Assembly (NCBI GenBank): GCA_023014335.1 | Contig: JAECYW010000003.1 | Coordinates: 3,038,001-3,102,000, forward strand | DNA from: Galerina marginata | Lineage: Eukaryota; Basidiomycota; Agaricomycetes; Agaricales; Galerinaceae | DNA length: 64,000 nt | Direction of reading: 5' to 3' | Shown: positions 1-9,871 of the stretch, in pieces | Layout of the letters: the number at the start of each line of letters is the position of its first letter | Numbering within the stretch: position 1 is the stretch's first letter | The notes under the pieces: model-generated | The model's database searches: none | Told to the model about the DNA's origin: nothing | Seen by the model: the letters and a program-made list of their open reading frames with translations, nothing else | Made by a program: the position numbers and the translations under genes

Positions 1-395
1 CCTCCCAGGTTTTTACTTCGCTTTGGGATGTGACTAACTGACTTCCTCAAATTTGCCTGAATAGCAGCCGCTACGTAGTTTCCTGTGTAATGAACCTCAT
101 AAGACAACACCGTACACCCAGACACAATTGGACCAGACTGACCTGGCTTGATAGGCATATGCACGTCCTCTTCTGAGATTACATCTCTTCCCACATCCTC
201 TTCAGAGTCGTACCCGTTGTCTTCAAAGTTGCCGTCGAACTTGAAGGGCAGACCATACAGTTGTCGGAGGTCATCGTGGTTGAGATCAAAGAAAGGAAAA
301 TTTGTGCCTTTTATGTCATCCATTCCAAAGTTTCGGGATTCAGAGTCACTCGTAGGCTTGGAACAGTTCAAGATGGCAAATGAGCGGTGAATGAG
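1..395 (-). CDS. Partial hypothetical protein, acidic (runs off left edge)
   Basis: I do not recognise this protein. A minus-strand frame stays open from about position 395 to the window edge. It contains an acidic stretch reading GYDSEEDVGRDVISEEDVH and ends inside the window as VLSYEVHYTGNYVAAAIQ and following residues. The only internal ATG is near 320. An upstream open stretch on the same strand (368-562, starting MITCGRLRRR) could be a preceding exon, but I found no convincing donor/acceptor pair in a compatible phase. The composition looks like coding sequence rather than random DNA. The C-terminal part lies outside the window, so neither length nor family can be judged. Confidence 0.3.
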
Positions 396-562
396 TGTTG
401 GCAATGGTTAGAAGCAAGAAAAGTTGCACTTGAACGTCCGTCGCCATGCTGGTCAAGTACCGAACCGATCTCCGTCGCCAAGGGTAATTGCAACTGGCTC
501 AAAGACCCAGATGCATAATCCCGTGAAATGACTCGTCGTCGGAGTCGTCCACATGTAATCAT

Positions 563-1238
563 AATTTGTAGTGAAATAATCTCGATTTTCTTTCTAATAA
601 ATATCCAAGGAAACGAACCAGAACGGGTACAACGTTAACCATTTTTGAATACAATTTATACGGCAAAGCACGACAGGACTTGCAACGGCGTCATAACATA
701 CAGGAAAACATAGACTAAAAAAACAGTTTCATGTCTGAAGGAAGAAGACGATCTCATTACGGGTGGAAAGGATATACGGTAGAAGCCGCGGGCGGGTGAA
801 TGGGCGACCTTGCATGGACAAGCGCAGGTAATAACAATGAACAACTTGGACGGTTTTTCGTGGAAGTGGGAATATGCGTTGAAAGGGCAAGCAGATCGGC
901 AATGCAATTGGGCTTGAGAAGTGGGAAGCACCGTGATAGGATGATGGATTCGGAGGTTGGAAATGGCAATGCATAGCGAAAAGCTTGGGATAATCGCGGG
1001 ATTGACAATAGCAGACACAGCGAGAGAGCGTTGGATAGCAAGTGGATATCGACGACGTGCGAAAGCGGAACGGAGACGATGTTGAAAGGAAAGAAGTGAC
1101 ATGATGGAAGGATGCTGAAAGGAGGCATGGATGTGGCATGGACGTGAAAGAAAAGAGCCGATTCATGATGTTCGTGAGTTGATGAAAGGAAGAAAGATCT
1201 ATGTACACCGTCAAGGTGTCGATTTTTTGAATGTCGCT
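563..1238. other. No recognised gene (3' flank of RING-RRM gene)
   Basis: Three long minus-strand frames overlap one another between 656 and 1245, but none has recognisable motifs or splice sites. They look like a stop-poor, pyrimidine-biased 3' flank of the gene ending at 1239. An AATAAA-like motif lies near 596 on the plus strand. Confidence 0.4.
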
Positions 1239-4200
1239 TTAGCACAGCTTAGCCAACCGCTGCGCCAGCGCCTGCACCACCTGCGCGTCCACGCCGAACT
1301 CTTTTGCAAGGTCTTCCAAAGAACTGTCAGAGTTATCATGAACCAGCGGCTTGTTGAGCTGGACTGGATTGGCAGCCGAAATCGAAACGTCCTGAATGGG
1401 GGGCGTCCTCAACGCACTAGGCACACTAAAGGAGCTCGAAGGAGATGGCTGGATGACCAAATCGGCTTCCGACACAGGCAAGGGCAGCGAGGAGGTTTGG
1501 GCCAGCTCCGTCAATCGTTGAATTTGGTGAATCGTAAACGCTACGAGGAATTGATCAATAAACCGAAGGCCAGAGTCGAAAACTTCAAATACCTTTGCAG
1601 TCAAGGGCGGTGTGCAGGAGGCTAAGAGCAACGTCCATGGTGTATTCTTCCTCTTGTCCTGGAGCCTTCGGTTTCTCTTGGGCTTTCAAGACTCGTGGGA
1701 GGAGCATTGTAATCGCAACTACGTACACAAGAAATGTCAATAAAGAATGAGGAAACACTCGCGCTCAACACTTACTGAAGGTTGCATCTACGAGGGGAAA
1801 AAATAGTGTATAATGTTAGAAAATTCCCGAATAGAAAGAGAGACGGGGCGTACCAAATAACGCATCTCTAACACTGGCAGACCAAAACACTCGACTATCC
1901 ACATCAACAGGGAACTTGCTCAGAATACTGATCAGCGAGTGAAAAGGCAACGAAGGAACTTTGAGGAAGTGAGACTAATTCAAAAACGTTGATCAGCACA
2001 GGACATCAAACAACCATCTACAGGGACTAACATCAGGTTCTCGAATTAGATGCAACAGCCCCAAGATTTCATGTTCAGTCAACAGTCCTCCTTCCAAGGC
2101 GCCGATGATCCTATCACCATGCAGGCCTGCAAGAGATGGACGGGATCCATCGAAGCCTCCTCGCCAATGGGGGAAAAGCTGTCAGGTGGGATCATCATCA
2201 GCCAGAGGTCGAGCCCAAGGAAAATATCAATACGTACGTCGCTCATCAATTCTTGTTGCCCACTCCTCGTAATAGTCACACCGCGAGCTCTTCTTCCTCG
2301 GCCAAGAACGCTACCTCTTTCTTTCCGGCCTGAGATAGACGAAAGGGCTTCGCCTCTCAAGATGGCGCCGGCAGTAGCAGCATCCGTAACTTCCACGTAC
2401 GCATGGCTAAGAGTTTTACCCTTCCCATCAAGGAGAACGTGAACGCGCTCAACAGGCTGTTGAAGCCATTTGGTGATCTGGTGAGGCGTGATATCCTGAA
2501 ATGGAGGCAATCAGTATTTTCAGTCGTCGAGGAAACAAGACTTAACGAAGCATACCCAAGGAACGTTGTCAATTCTGAGAACCACATTATCTTCTCCTTT
2601 TCTAACGTCCCTCCTGCCGTTGATCAAGGAAGTGTAATTGCGCGACCTCTCTTCGACCGACTGATCTTCCAATTGTTGTTCAAGTTTAGGGGTAGAAGCC
2701 CGAAGGTCGTCAAATTCAAGACCGAATTCAAACGCGCTTTCCAATTCATCAACGCTGTCATCCGGATTGACGCGCTCGAAGGCGTTAGAACTACCAGGAG
2801 AGGTCGAGAATAAGGGGTCTATGAAGGATTTGCCAGCTAAGTTTGATTGGTCTGCGGACGCATTAGCCTTTTGAGATCCTTGATGGGCATCGTTCTTCGG
2901 GGTCTCTCCTGCAAATCCCTGAGAAGTGGAACCAGGGCGAGGAGACCTATCGTCTCTGGACGATCCCACGACTAGCTTGAAATCCGCAACAGCCTGCTTG
3001 CAAACGGCACATTCCATGTCCTTCTCGCCAACGATGTTTAAAGCGCTCGTTAGGCAGGCAGAGCAGAGAGGATGTTTGCATGGATGTAGAATGGCAAGAG
3101 ACGTTGGCTGTGACGCTAGGCAAACCGAGCAATCGGTAGGCGCAGGATCAGGGGTAGCAGGATGATCATTTGAAGAGAAGTCCGGGGTCAACCTCGGGTG
3201 AACAGGCATGGAGGGCTGGAATGGGAGCAAGGAAGGTTGTGGGACGGGAACAAATGCAGGTGCAGGATAAGCGTGAGGCATGCCTTGGTTGAACTGGGGT
3301 TGAGGTCTACTAACTGGGTTGTAAAAGAGATTCCCAGCTTGGTGGCGGTCGTCATAATATGTCTTTTGAGGAGGCTGTGGACGGGAGGCATGGAAATGAT
3401 GTTCAACACTTTCCGTGATTCCATTCAAAATATGACCATGGAACAATCCATTACGAGTGTTGATGGGTTGGAAAGGATCGCCAAAATGAGATTGGTTGAA
3501 GACCTGTGGCAGCGCTTGTTGATGAGATGCGAATGTCGGGTATGAAAAGTTGTTATTTTGAATAGCCTGTAGATTTCGAGAAAAAGAATTTTCGACTTCA
3601 AATCCGGGGCCATGACTATCGTGTTCGTATTCAAAATCATTCTCGTCGATGTCAAATAAATTCAGCGAAGTATCGGGTTCTAAGGTTAAGCTCATGCTCG
3701 CGTTCCTGTGGCCTATATTGTAGGAAGGCGTAGCGATCTTTGAAAAAAATTAGCTAGGCGTTGAATTGATATTAAATGAATAACATACTGCACCAAAGGC
3801 TTCGCGCCTCCTCGGCTGTGCAGGATCTGTTAAGCTTCCCTTGAGTTTTAGCTGTTTTGCTAGAGTGCGGTTGGGAGGTGGTGTGGACATTAAATTTGCG
3901 GAATGAGCAAAGGATGATGACAATGTGCGACGCGACTGAATGGGAGATGACGTCTGCAGTGCGTGGTTGTTGGCGCGGGAAGTCACAGGTGATAGCGGAT
4001 GTATGCGCGAAGAAGGAAGAGACGCATGAGACTGAGCCCTAGGCCTGTTGGTGATAGGTAGGCTGTTCAGCCTTCGATGTGTTGAGGAAAAGGGCGCTGC
4101 GAGGAGGGCTAAATTATGTCAACAGACATTCTAACAGGATATATATGCAAAAATATGAATAACCCACCTTCATCCGTGGAGATCAAACTGGAATCATTGG

Positions 4201-4673
4201 CAACGTCTGAAAAGGACATATCGCTCGCTATATGCGCATTTTTAGAACGAGGGAAAGAAATATTATGCATATATTTACTTACAGTCGTCGGCAACGTAGT
4301 GAGAGTCGTCTTGAGGTGCAAACGCGACCTTAATCCCGTTCTCGTTGGCACGAGATCTCCAGTTTTCCGCGATATCAGCCAGACTCTTGTCCTGGGTCGC
4401 GCTGACGTTACGCATTACATCTGGAGATCCCGCAGAGAAGGCGAGACGCTTTTTCACGCCACTGCCAATGTTGTCGGGGGTTGTCAAGGTTGAAGAACCC
4501 GTTGAATCCAAGGAGCGAAGACTGATAGGCGTGTACGGGCTCGCTGAGGGCGTAAGTGGTGACCTGTAGAAAGACTGAGAGCGAGATTGCTGTCGAGGTA
4601 GTCGCTGAGGTGTAACTGGCTGCGCTTTTGTCGAGCGGGACATTGCGGGCGACGTCGGGACAGAGTACGACAT
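1239..4673 (-). CDS. RING finger plus RRM domain protein, ten exons
   Basis: The product is predicted to be about 972 residues and is probably an RNA-binding protein with a RING zinc-binding domain (possible ubiquitin ligase activity). Exons on the minus strand are 4283-4673, 4168-4227, 3789-4108, 2556-3737, 2238-2495, 2032-2178, 1854-1974, 1776-1787, 1593-1718 and 1239-1540. All introns are GT-AG and all phases agree. The first quarter is Ser/Pro/Arg-rich and low complexity. A C3HC4-like RING lies near residue 460, seen as DCSVC, then HPCKHPLCSAC, then CAVC. An RRM begins near residue 645 (VVLRIDNVPW, then a SHAYVEV strand). A conserved-looking helical region follows (LFPHWRGGFDGSRPSLAG), and the C-terminus resembles a small UBA-like helix bundle (SSLEDLAKEFGVDAQVVQAL). 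The start is the ATG at 4673 (MSYSVPTSPAMSRSTKAQ), upstream of which lie MluI-box motifs. The domain calls are clear; the biological role is inference. Confidence 0.8.
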
Positions 4674-4746
4674 CTTTCCAGAAAAATCAAAACCAAGAAC
4701 CGCCGTGACGAAAGCAACCCTGTGACGCCATAAAATAAGGAAACAG

Positions 4747-4779
4747 ACGCGTTTAGTCACGTCACATGTACCGACGCGT
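4747..4779. promoter_or_regulatory. Two ACGCGT (MCB-like) boxes upstream of RING-RRM gene
   Basis: ACGCGT occurs at 4747-4752 and again at 4774-4779, 74-106 bp upstream of the start codon of the minus-strand RING-RRM gene. In ascomycete yeasts this hexamer is the MluI cell-cycle box bound by MBF. Its function here is inference. It also lies upstream of the decayed plus-strand F-box copy. Confidence 0.35.
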
Positions 4780-4990
4780 CGACGGCAACAAGATCATGTG
4801 CCTGGCTCGTACATGTGTATTATGTAAGGTCAAAGCACCCTGCTTCCTGAGCCTCACGAAAACGACGAGATATCGACATTTTCTCATAGGTGTGAGGAAT
4901 TAGAGAGTCGAAATCACCAACATCTCACTCCATCACCAGCTATAGGCCTCGGTCACGACTCTAAGTCATTTATTGGTCCATGCCCAACCT

Positions 4991-5625
4991 ATGCCTCAAG
5001 CCAGATCTCCTCAGGAACTCCTCAGGAACTCATTGACCGTGTTATTGACAAAGTCGCTTCCCTACACCCAAACAATCATTACTGGCAATTATCGCAAGAA
5101 TGGAAAGCTTGCTCTCTGGCTTCCAAATCTTTCTATGGTCGATGTTGAAGATTACGATTTCTTTATTCAAAAACGTCGTCGTTTTCGATGGCGACGAGAA
5201 TCTCAGGCGGTGAAGAACTTGCGTCAGATTCCAGAAGAAAACGCAGTTATCCAGCAAGTGGTCCCCCAATTCTGTGAACTCCTTTACTCCCTTGGATCCC
5301 AGCGTAATACTAACATATATATTCCCTTTGCGACGTCCACCTTCCTCGTATTCTGAAGTCGCTGCGCCAACTTGGCTTGATTGTCTATTGTTTCTTCGAA
5401 TCTGGATGTCTTGAATTGGGTAGGATCGACGATACTACCAAATCGGCGCTTCGGAACCTGCAGCAAACTTCTGCCCTTAGCTCGTTCGATTTCTTTGCCG
5501 TTGGGGAAATTCCTGCTATATTCATTTGCAAATTCAACAATCTCCAAGTTCTCTCTTCGATACATGTTAAGGTTGTCGACAATCGGCACTCAGTCTTCAT
5601 CTCAGAAAGCACCCTGGCAGCATAA
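4991..5625 (+). pseudogene. Decayed F-box-like gene broken by an 11-bp duplication
   Basis: Fragments of an F-box/LRR-like protein are spread over three plus-strand frames. An ATG at 4991 opens MPQARSPQEL. An exact 11-bp tandem duplication (5010-5020 and 5021-5031) then shifts the frame, and the F-box continues as QELIDRVIDKVASLHPNN and KACSLASKSFYGRC before a stop at about 5137. The next pieces, such as NVVVFDGDENLRR and later SALRNLQQTSALSSFDFF, resemble the body of basidiomycete F-box proteins but sit in different frames separated by stops. I infer a once-functional gene. It lies about 100 bp upstream of the HNH gene on the same strand. The alternative, an unannotated intron pattern, does not rescue all the breaks. 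Confidence 0.6.
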
Positions 5626-5724
5626 TCGACGGATCCTTGGCTCCTCCTGATTACACAACACATATCTTACTTAATTAGGACAACGCATGTTTTAGCCGCA
5701 TCATAGTTTTCATCATTGAACTTC

Positions 5725-6990
5725 ATGGACGCGACTGCTCACGCTGAGATCCAAGTATATGCTTCGTTCCCTCACGAGGTGGCGCTTGGCGCCGACCTCA
5801 AACTTGATGCCAACAATTGGCGTTGGGTCCATTGCCTTACCTTCCCAACTGAGACCCTCGAGGCACTCCAGTTCTCGCCCAGGCCGTACAAATGGATACG
5901 CTACGCCATCGGAATCGTCGTTGGAGCACAGGGCGACCTTTCGTCCAGTGCCGACTTGCTCAATATTGTGGATTACAACGCTAGCTTCTCAACCGAGTCA
6001 GCTGCTCTATACTACCACTACACCAGTGATGACGAAAGGCGAAGAATATTCCCGGTCGATCCTAAAATCGCGCGTACAACAACCACTTCTAGTGTTGCCA
6101 CTTCTCGAAGGGTTAATTTCCGCTCCGACGCTGCAGATCGGGATGAAAGCCGGTGCGTCTTGACAGGAATCTACCATGTGGTCTGTGACGCCGTGCACCT
6201 CCTGGCCCACAGCAAGGGCGATGCGGTATGTATGCTACTCTTACTTTCATTCTATCCTCGCTCACCATCGCAATGGCGCCAGTACATTTCGACGTTCACT
6301 GAGCACCGTAGTCGAGACCCTGCCAGAGGCGACCTCATACAGGAGATTGACAACGTCCGAAATGGTGTTTTTCTGAACAAGTTAACCCACGCTGTGTTGG
6401 GTACACATGTTGCATTCTTACCGGTGCGTGTCACTTGTATGATACCTAACCCAAGCCTGATGACCCTCGATAAACAGACACCCAACTTTGCTATGGACAC
6501 ATCCGACCTTGACCCCATGGCACCACCGGGAGAGGAAAGGTGTACAGCACATCTCTTCGACCCTAGTTATCCAGAGTTCTTGGTCACGCATCCTTCCGGT
6601 AGTCCAATCCGGATTTCTAATTCTCCTAACTGGCCTCCTGCAATTCTCTTTGATGGAGTCTACGCTGGCGCGGTCCTTCACCATTTTGGAACTCAGGCAC
6701 TGAAAACTGTGCTCACCGAGACTTGGATGGACACTTTCTACCCCAACGGGGTCTTGGATCAGGCACAAGCAGAGCTGAAGAAACAGAAGCAAGCGCAAGA
6801 GCGTCAAGCACACTATGAACGTCGGGCCGTCCCTGACACCTTCGACATGCTCATGATGCTTCCATATGTCTTGGCCGAACCAAATAAGCTGCGGGCTACA
6901 TTGAGGGAAGCCAAGGAGAAGGCAGCGGCGGAGGAACAGAAACATATACAGGAGAAAGTTGACACTTGGCAGAGGCAAGTCATCCCTTGA
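5725..6990 (+). CDS. HNH-endonuclease-like fungal protein
   Basis: Exons 5725-6225, 6283-6423 and 6478-6990 give 384 residues. Both introns (57 and 54 nt) are in phase 0 and could be read through, but they carry good GT-AG sites. The middle of the protein has the layout of the basidiomycete HNH family: DESRCVLTGIYHVVCDAVHL followed by a His-Ser-Lys segment, then an IDNVRNGVFLN block, then a downstream His. The C-terminal third is Gln/Lys/Glu-rich and probably helical (QAELKKQKQAQERQAHYERR). The ATG at 5725 was chosen over the in-frame TTG at 5716. The canonical HNH triad is not fully clear: the first block reads DAVHLLAHSK. Nuclease activity is therefore uncertain. It may equally be one of the many inactive or repurposed fungal HNH paralogues. 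Confidence 0.7.
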   Translation: MDATAHAEIQVYASFPHEVALGADLKLDANNWRWVHCLTFPTETLEALQFSPRPYKWIRYAIGIVVGAQGDLSSSADLLNIVDYNASFSTESAALYYHYTSDDERRRIFPVDPKIARTTTTSSVATSRRVNFRSDAADRDESRCVLTGIYHVVCDAVHLLAHSKGDAVCMLLLLSFYPRSPSQWRQYISTFTEHRSRDPARGDLIQEIDNVRNGVFLNKLTHAVLGTHVAFLPVRVTCMIPNPSLMTLDKQTPNFAMDTSDLDPMAPPGEERCTAHLFDPSYPEFLVTHPSGSPIRISNSPNWPPAILFDGVYAGAVLHHFGTQALKTVLTETWMDTFYPNGVLDQAQAELKKQKQAQERQAHYERRAVPDTFDMLMMLPYVLAEPNKLRATLREAKEKAAAEEQKHIQEKVDTWQRQVIP

Positions 6991-7653
6991 TAGCCAGCAT
7001 GCAATATTACTAGGCTGGTAGGAATACAAATTCTTTATTTTATTGTCCGGCCTTCAATGTTTAGCCTACCTCTCAAGATATGTTCTACTCCAATTGATAC
7101 CTTTGTACCGAACTCCCACTCAGAACACATTGTATTAGGTCGCTTGCAGACGCCGCTGAGCAGTACATATGTCAACCACAATAAGATACATGCCTCCGCA
7201 TCCGCATGCGAGCCTTTCTTACCTCGTCAAGGGTCAAATCTGGCACCCATAGTCTTATTGTCTCTTAATTGACGGAGGATAACGGAGACGTTCAGCTTAT
7301 GTTCCTCACCCTCGTTATTTTTCAAGTTGCCGTTCAAATTTGCCTTACAACAAGAACAAAAAAAAGACACTGAACGGTTCTGTTTGACATACTTATTGTA
7401 AAGTCACAGAAGGTTCGTACCAGTCGATTGAAGCGTTGAGGACGCGATGTGACCGTGTGGTATACAGCGGGCGCTCGAATTCGGGGTATATTATTACAAG
7501 TGGTATAATGAATTTTGTACACCCGCACAATAGGACGATAGTGGCCTTAGGAATCGTTAATATTTTGTATAGGTGCTTAAAGGACGAAATCACTCACCTA
7601 ACTTGTAGGTCGATCAGCAGCGGGGCTATCAAAGCCCAGTCAAAACTAAAGAC
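6991..7653. other. No recognised gene
   Basis: Only short, motif-free frames occur here. The stretch separates the HNH gene from the convergent pheromone-like gene and probably holds the 3' UTRs of both. Confidence 0.4.
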
Positions 7654-7788
7654 TTATCCAATAGCACAATAAGCGTTTCCGGCGCATCCACCTCTTTCCA
7701 TTTCAGCGGGCACTGAGTCGTCAGCAGCGCCGGGAGAAGGAGCGGAAATGAGGATGTAATTGAGGACGATGGTAGTGAAAGTGTCCAT
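7654..7788 (-). CDS. Mating-pheromone-precursor-like peptide (CaaX)
   Basis: This intronless ORF encodes 44 residues. It begins MDTF, a typical start of basidiomycete lipopeptide pheromone precursors, and ends ERGGCAGNAYCAIG. The final four residues (C-A-I-G) fit a CaaX prenylation box. The Glu-Arg pair about ten residues upstream of the CaaX Cys matches the conserved processing site after which the mature farnesylated peptide is cut. The middle is small and Ala/Pro/Ser-rich, as usual for these propeptides. A TATA box lies about 100 bp upstream, and the leader is rich in CAA repeats. In known systems the product would be prenylated, methylated, exported by an a-factor-type transporter and sensed by a STE3-type receptor. 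No receptor gene is present in this window. Gly at the last CaaX position is less common than Ala, which lowers certainty. Confidence 0.65.
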   Translation of the reverse strand: MDTFTTIVLNYILISAPSPGAADDSVPAEMERGGCAGNAYCAIG

Positions 7789-7890
7789 TACAGCTGGTGT
7801 TGGTTGTGAACTTGTGAGTTTGAGATACTGCTGGTTGGGAGGTGTGTTGGTTGCAAAGGAAGTTTCTTCTGAGGTCGACGATTTGGAGCC

Positions 7891-7897
7891 TTTTATA
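7891..7897 (-). promoter_or_regulatory. TATA box of the pheromone-like gene
   Basis: TATAAAA on the minus strand ends 102 bp upstream of the ATG at 7788. The transcript leader that follows is rich in CAAC/CACA and lacks an upstream ATG, as expected for a strongly transcribed small gene. Confidence 0.55.
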
Positions 7898-8206
7898 CCT
7901 TCTGGACCGAGCAACTTACAATTGACGACTGCGCAGCGCGCATAACGCGAGAGTTGCGCGAGAGGCGGTGGTCTAGTGCCATTTTTGGGTCCCGAGACAA
8001 TGAGAAGCGAACGCCTTGACCAGTCGTTGGCTGGGAAACAACTCCATGCTGATACGGGCAGACCGAGTTGCCCAAGCTCCGTCCATTAATGAATTTATTA
8101 TACCAGATAATATAATGGACAGAGGGTAAAAGGCAGTACAGGAAGGTAGAAGGAAGCGCAGAGAGACAAAAGGTCATCAAGTCATATCACGAGCGAGGCA
8201 AACCTG

Positions 8207-9871
8207 TTATTCGCTCGTCCTCTTCTGTAGGGTTCGATCACCATCACCAGGCTGAGACGCTTTGACCACCGGCACCGGATCTTCAACACGAACGGAGCTT
8301 GACCCCGGTGGAGAAGTCTGCCCAACGACATCACCCGGTCGCGGTAGCTTAAACTTCAATCCGGAGGTCGATGCAGAGGTATAAAACGGAGGAAGTCCGA
8401 CGGGCGGCGGCATTAGCATCGAAGCTTCGGTACCATCGTCAACATCGACTGCAGGGCTTTCAGTACTGGCTTTCCGTTTCCCCTTTTGATCGACGGTGTT
8501 AAGTTGAGGAGGTGGCATAGGAGAACCCATTGCACGCTCTGGCAATCCGCTTGTCATAATTATCGGAGGAGATGGTTCACGGGGGGTGGGACAAATGGTC
8601 TGTGGGCTCATCGGAGCGACGTAGGAGTTTATTAAGCTCCAGTCGGATGCACTTATGGTGGTACGCATGCCTGTGTGAGCCAGAAGAGCCACGTCGGGCT
8701 CTGGCTCGGTCTTTGCAACCTTTACGGCCGGCCGCGGTGTAACCTGAGAAGACGACGTGTTTGAGACATTTTGGCCAGAATTTTCTGCCAGCCGAACCGA
8801 CTTTCTTCGCGATTTAGTTGGTGCAGGTTTAACCATTTGACTGATACTTTCTACGTGAGCCGGTATCGGCGTCGGCTTTTGCTGAGAAGACGAGGACGGT
8901 GTCGCGTTAGTGCTGACCGGCGTGTTATTCTTCGCTGGTTTTGGAGCGGGCTTCTTTTTCCTGGATGGACCAGCTTTTGGCTTTGGAGCCCGCCCATCCC
9001 GCGCCTTACCACAAGTTCGGCAGATAGAATCTTCTGTGGATGTCTTTAGTTGCCACGCCGACTGAAAGATAATCAAAACACACCGAAAACAATGTCACTG
9101 ATATCCTTGAGTCTATAACCAAATTCACAATGAAGAGGATTCAAGCTCGATAAAATGAAATCTAATAAAAAGTTAGACTGGGCTTTAAGGGAGTTTTGAC
9201 AACGTACCAAAGTCAACACACGCAAAGTCTTCCACCTCGATCTGCCCGTCTTCCCGTCGCTTGGCATTTTTAACAGCTGCTTCCACGAAAAAGTCTACAA
9301 GAGACATTGCAACATCATAGACATTATCAAGAATCTGGAGCAAAACCTACAACCCATCAGAATTATAAGAGGTGTTACCAAATGGGAAACCTACGAAAGG
9401 GACTTTGGGATCGAAGGGCAGTGCTTGCACCAAGGACAACGATGCCACTTTCTCCTGGAGGTATAGTGTTGTCCAATCCTGTATGTCTATGAAATTGCTG
9501 AGCACAAAATCTTCTTCCTGTTCCAAAGGTTTTGGAGAACGGAGTGCCAGGAGCTTGGCAGCGCTAACGCCGAATAGGGCGACGTCGGTCGACTGTATAC
9601 AAGTGAGCTTGGGATGTGGATGAATGACGAAAAAACAAACAAATGGACGCCCATCTTGGGCACTTTTTATATCCGGACGACTGCACGTTCCCGTCAACGA
9701 GAACGTCTTTGATTTTGAGAAAGTCTTCAAAGAAATTAAATCTTTATGCCATGAATTCCACGAGAAAAAAAAGTAGCGAACCTCCGGAACCTTTGGATCA
9801 ACTGGTGCCCACTTAGGGGATCCACTGTCCAGAGCTGTCCAGCAGTCGTTGCCACTTTGTTGAGAGGCCAT
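8207..9871 (-). CDS. Unrecognised protein with CxxC motif and basic Pro-rich tail
   Basis: The first two exons are firm: 9782-9871 (MASQQSGNDCWTALDSGSPK) and 9395-9724, which encodes a beta-rich block including GRPFVCFFVIHPHPKLTC and SNFIDIQDWTTLYLQEKV. A third exon begins at 9346 (VLLQILDNVYDVAMSLVDFF, then an acidic/basic helix). Between about 9270 and 9060 there are several GT-AG choices, and I could not fix the splicing. The last exon (ending 8207) carries CRTCGKARDGRAPKPK followed by a Lys/Pro/Ser-rich, low-complexity tail of about 270 residues. That tail suggests a nuclear or chromatin-associated protein, but this is inference from composition. I do not recognise the N-terminal domain. 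It is probably a conserved hypothetical. Confidence 0.6.

Noticed and set aside
656..1245. Three long overlapping minus-strand ORFs in different frames
   Set aside because: Three frames open at once reflects stop-poor composition of a 3' flank; none has motifs or splice sites.
1593..1602. Apparent frameshift in the RING-RRM gene after LDCK
   Set aside because: A 52-nt intron (1541-1592) with a CTCGTAG acceptor restores the frame exactly, so no break exists.
1131..1625. 164-codon plus-strand ORF
   Set aside because: It is antisense to well-supported C-terminal exons of the RING-RRM gene.
7654..8206. Full B mating-type locus
   Set aside because: Only one pheromone-like ORF is present; no seven-helix STE3-type receptor was found anywhere in the window.
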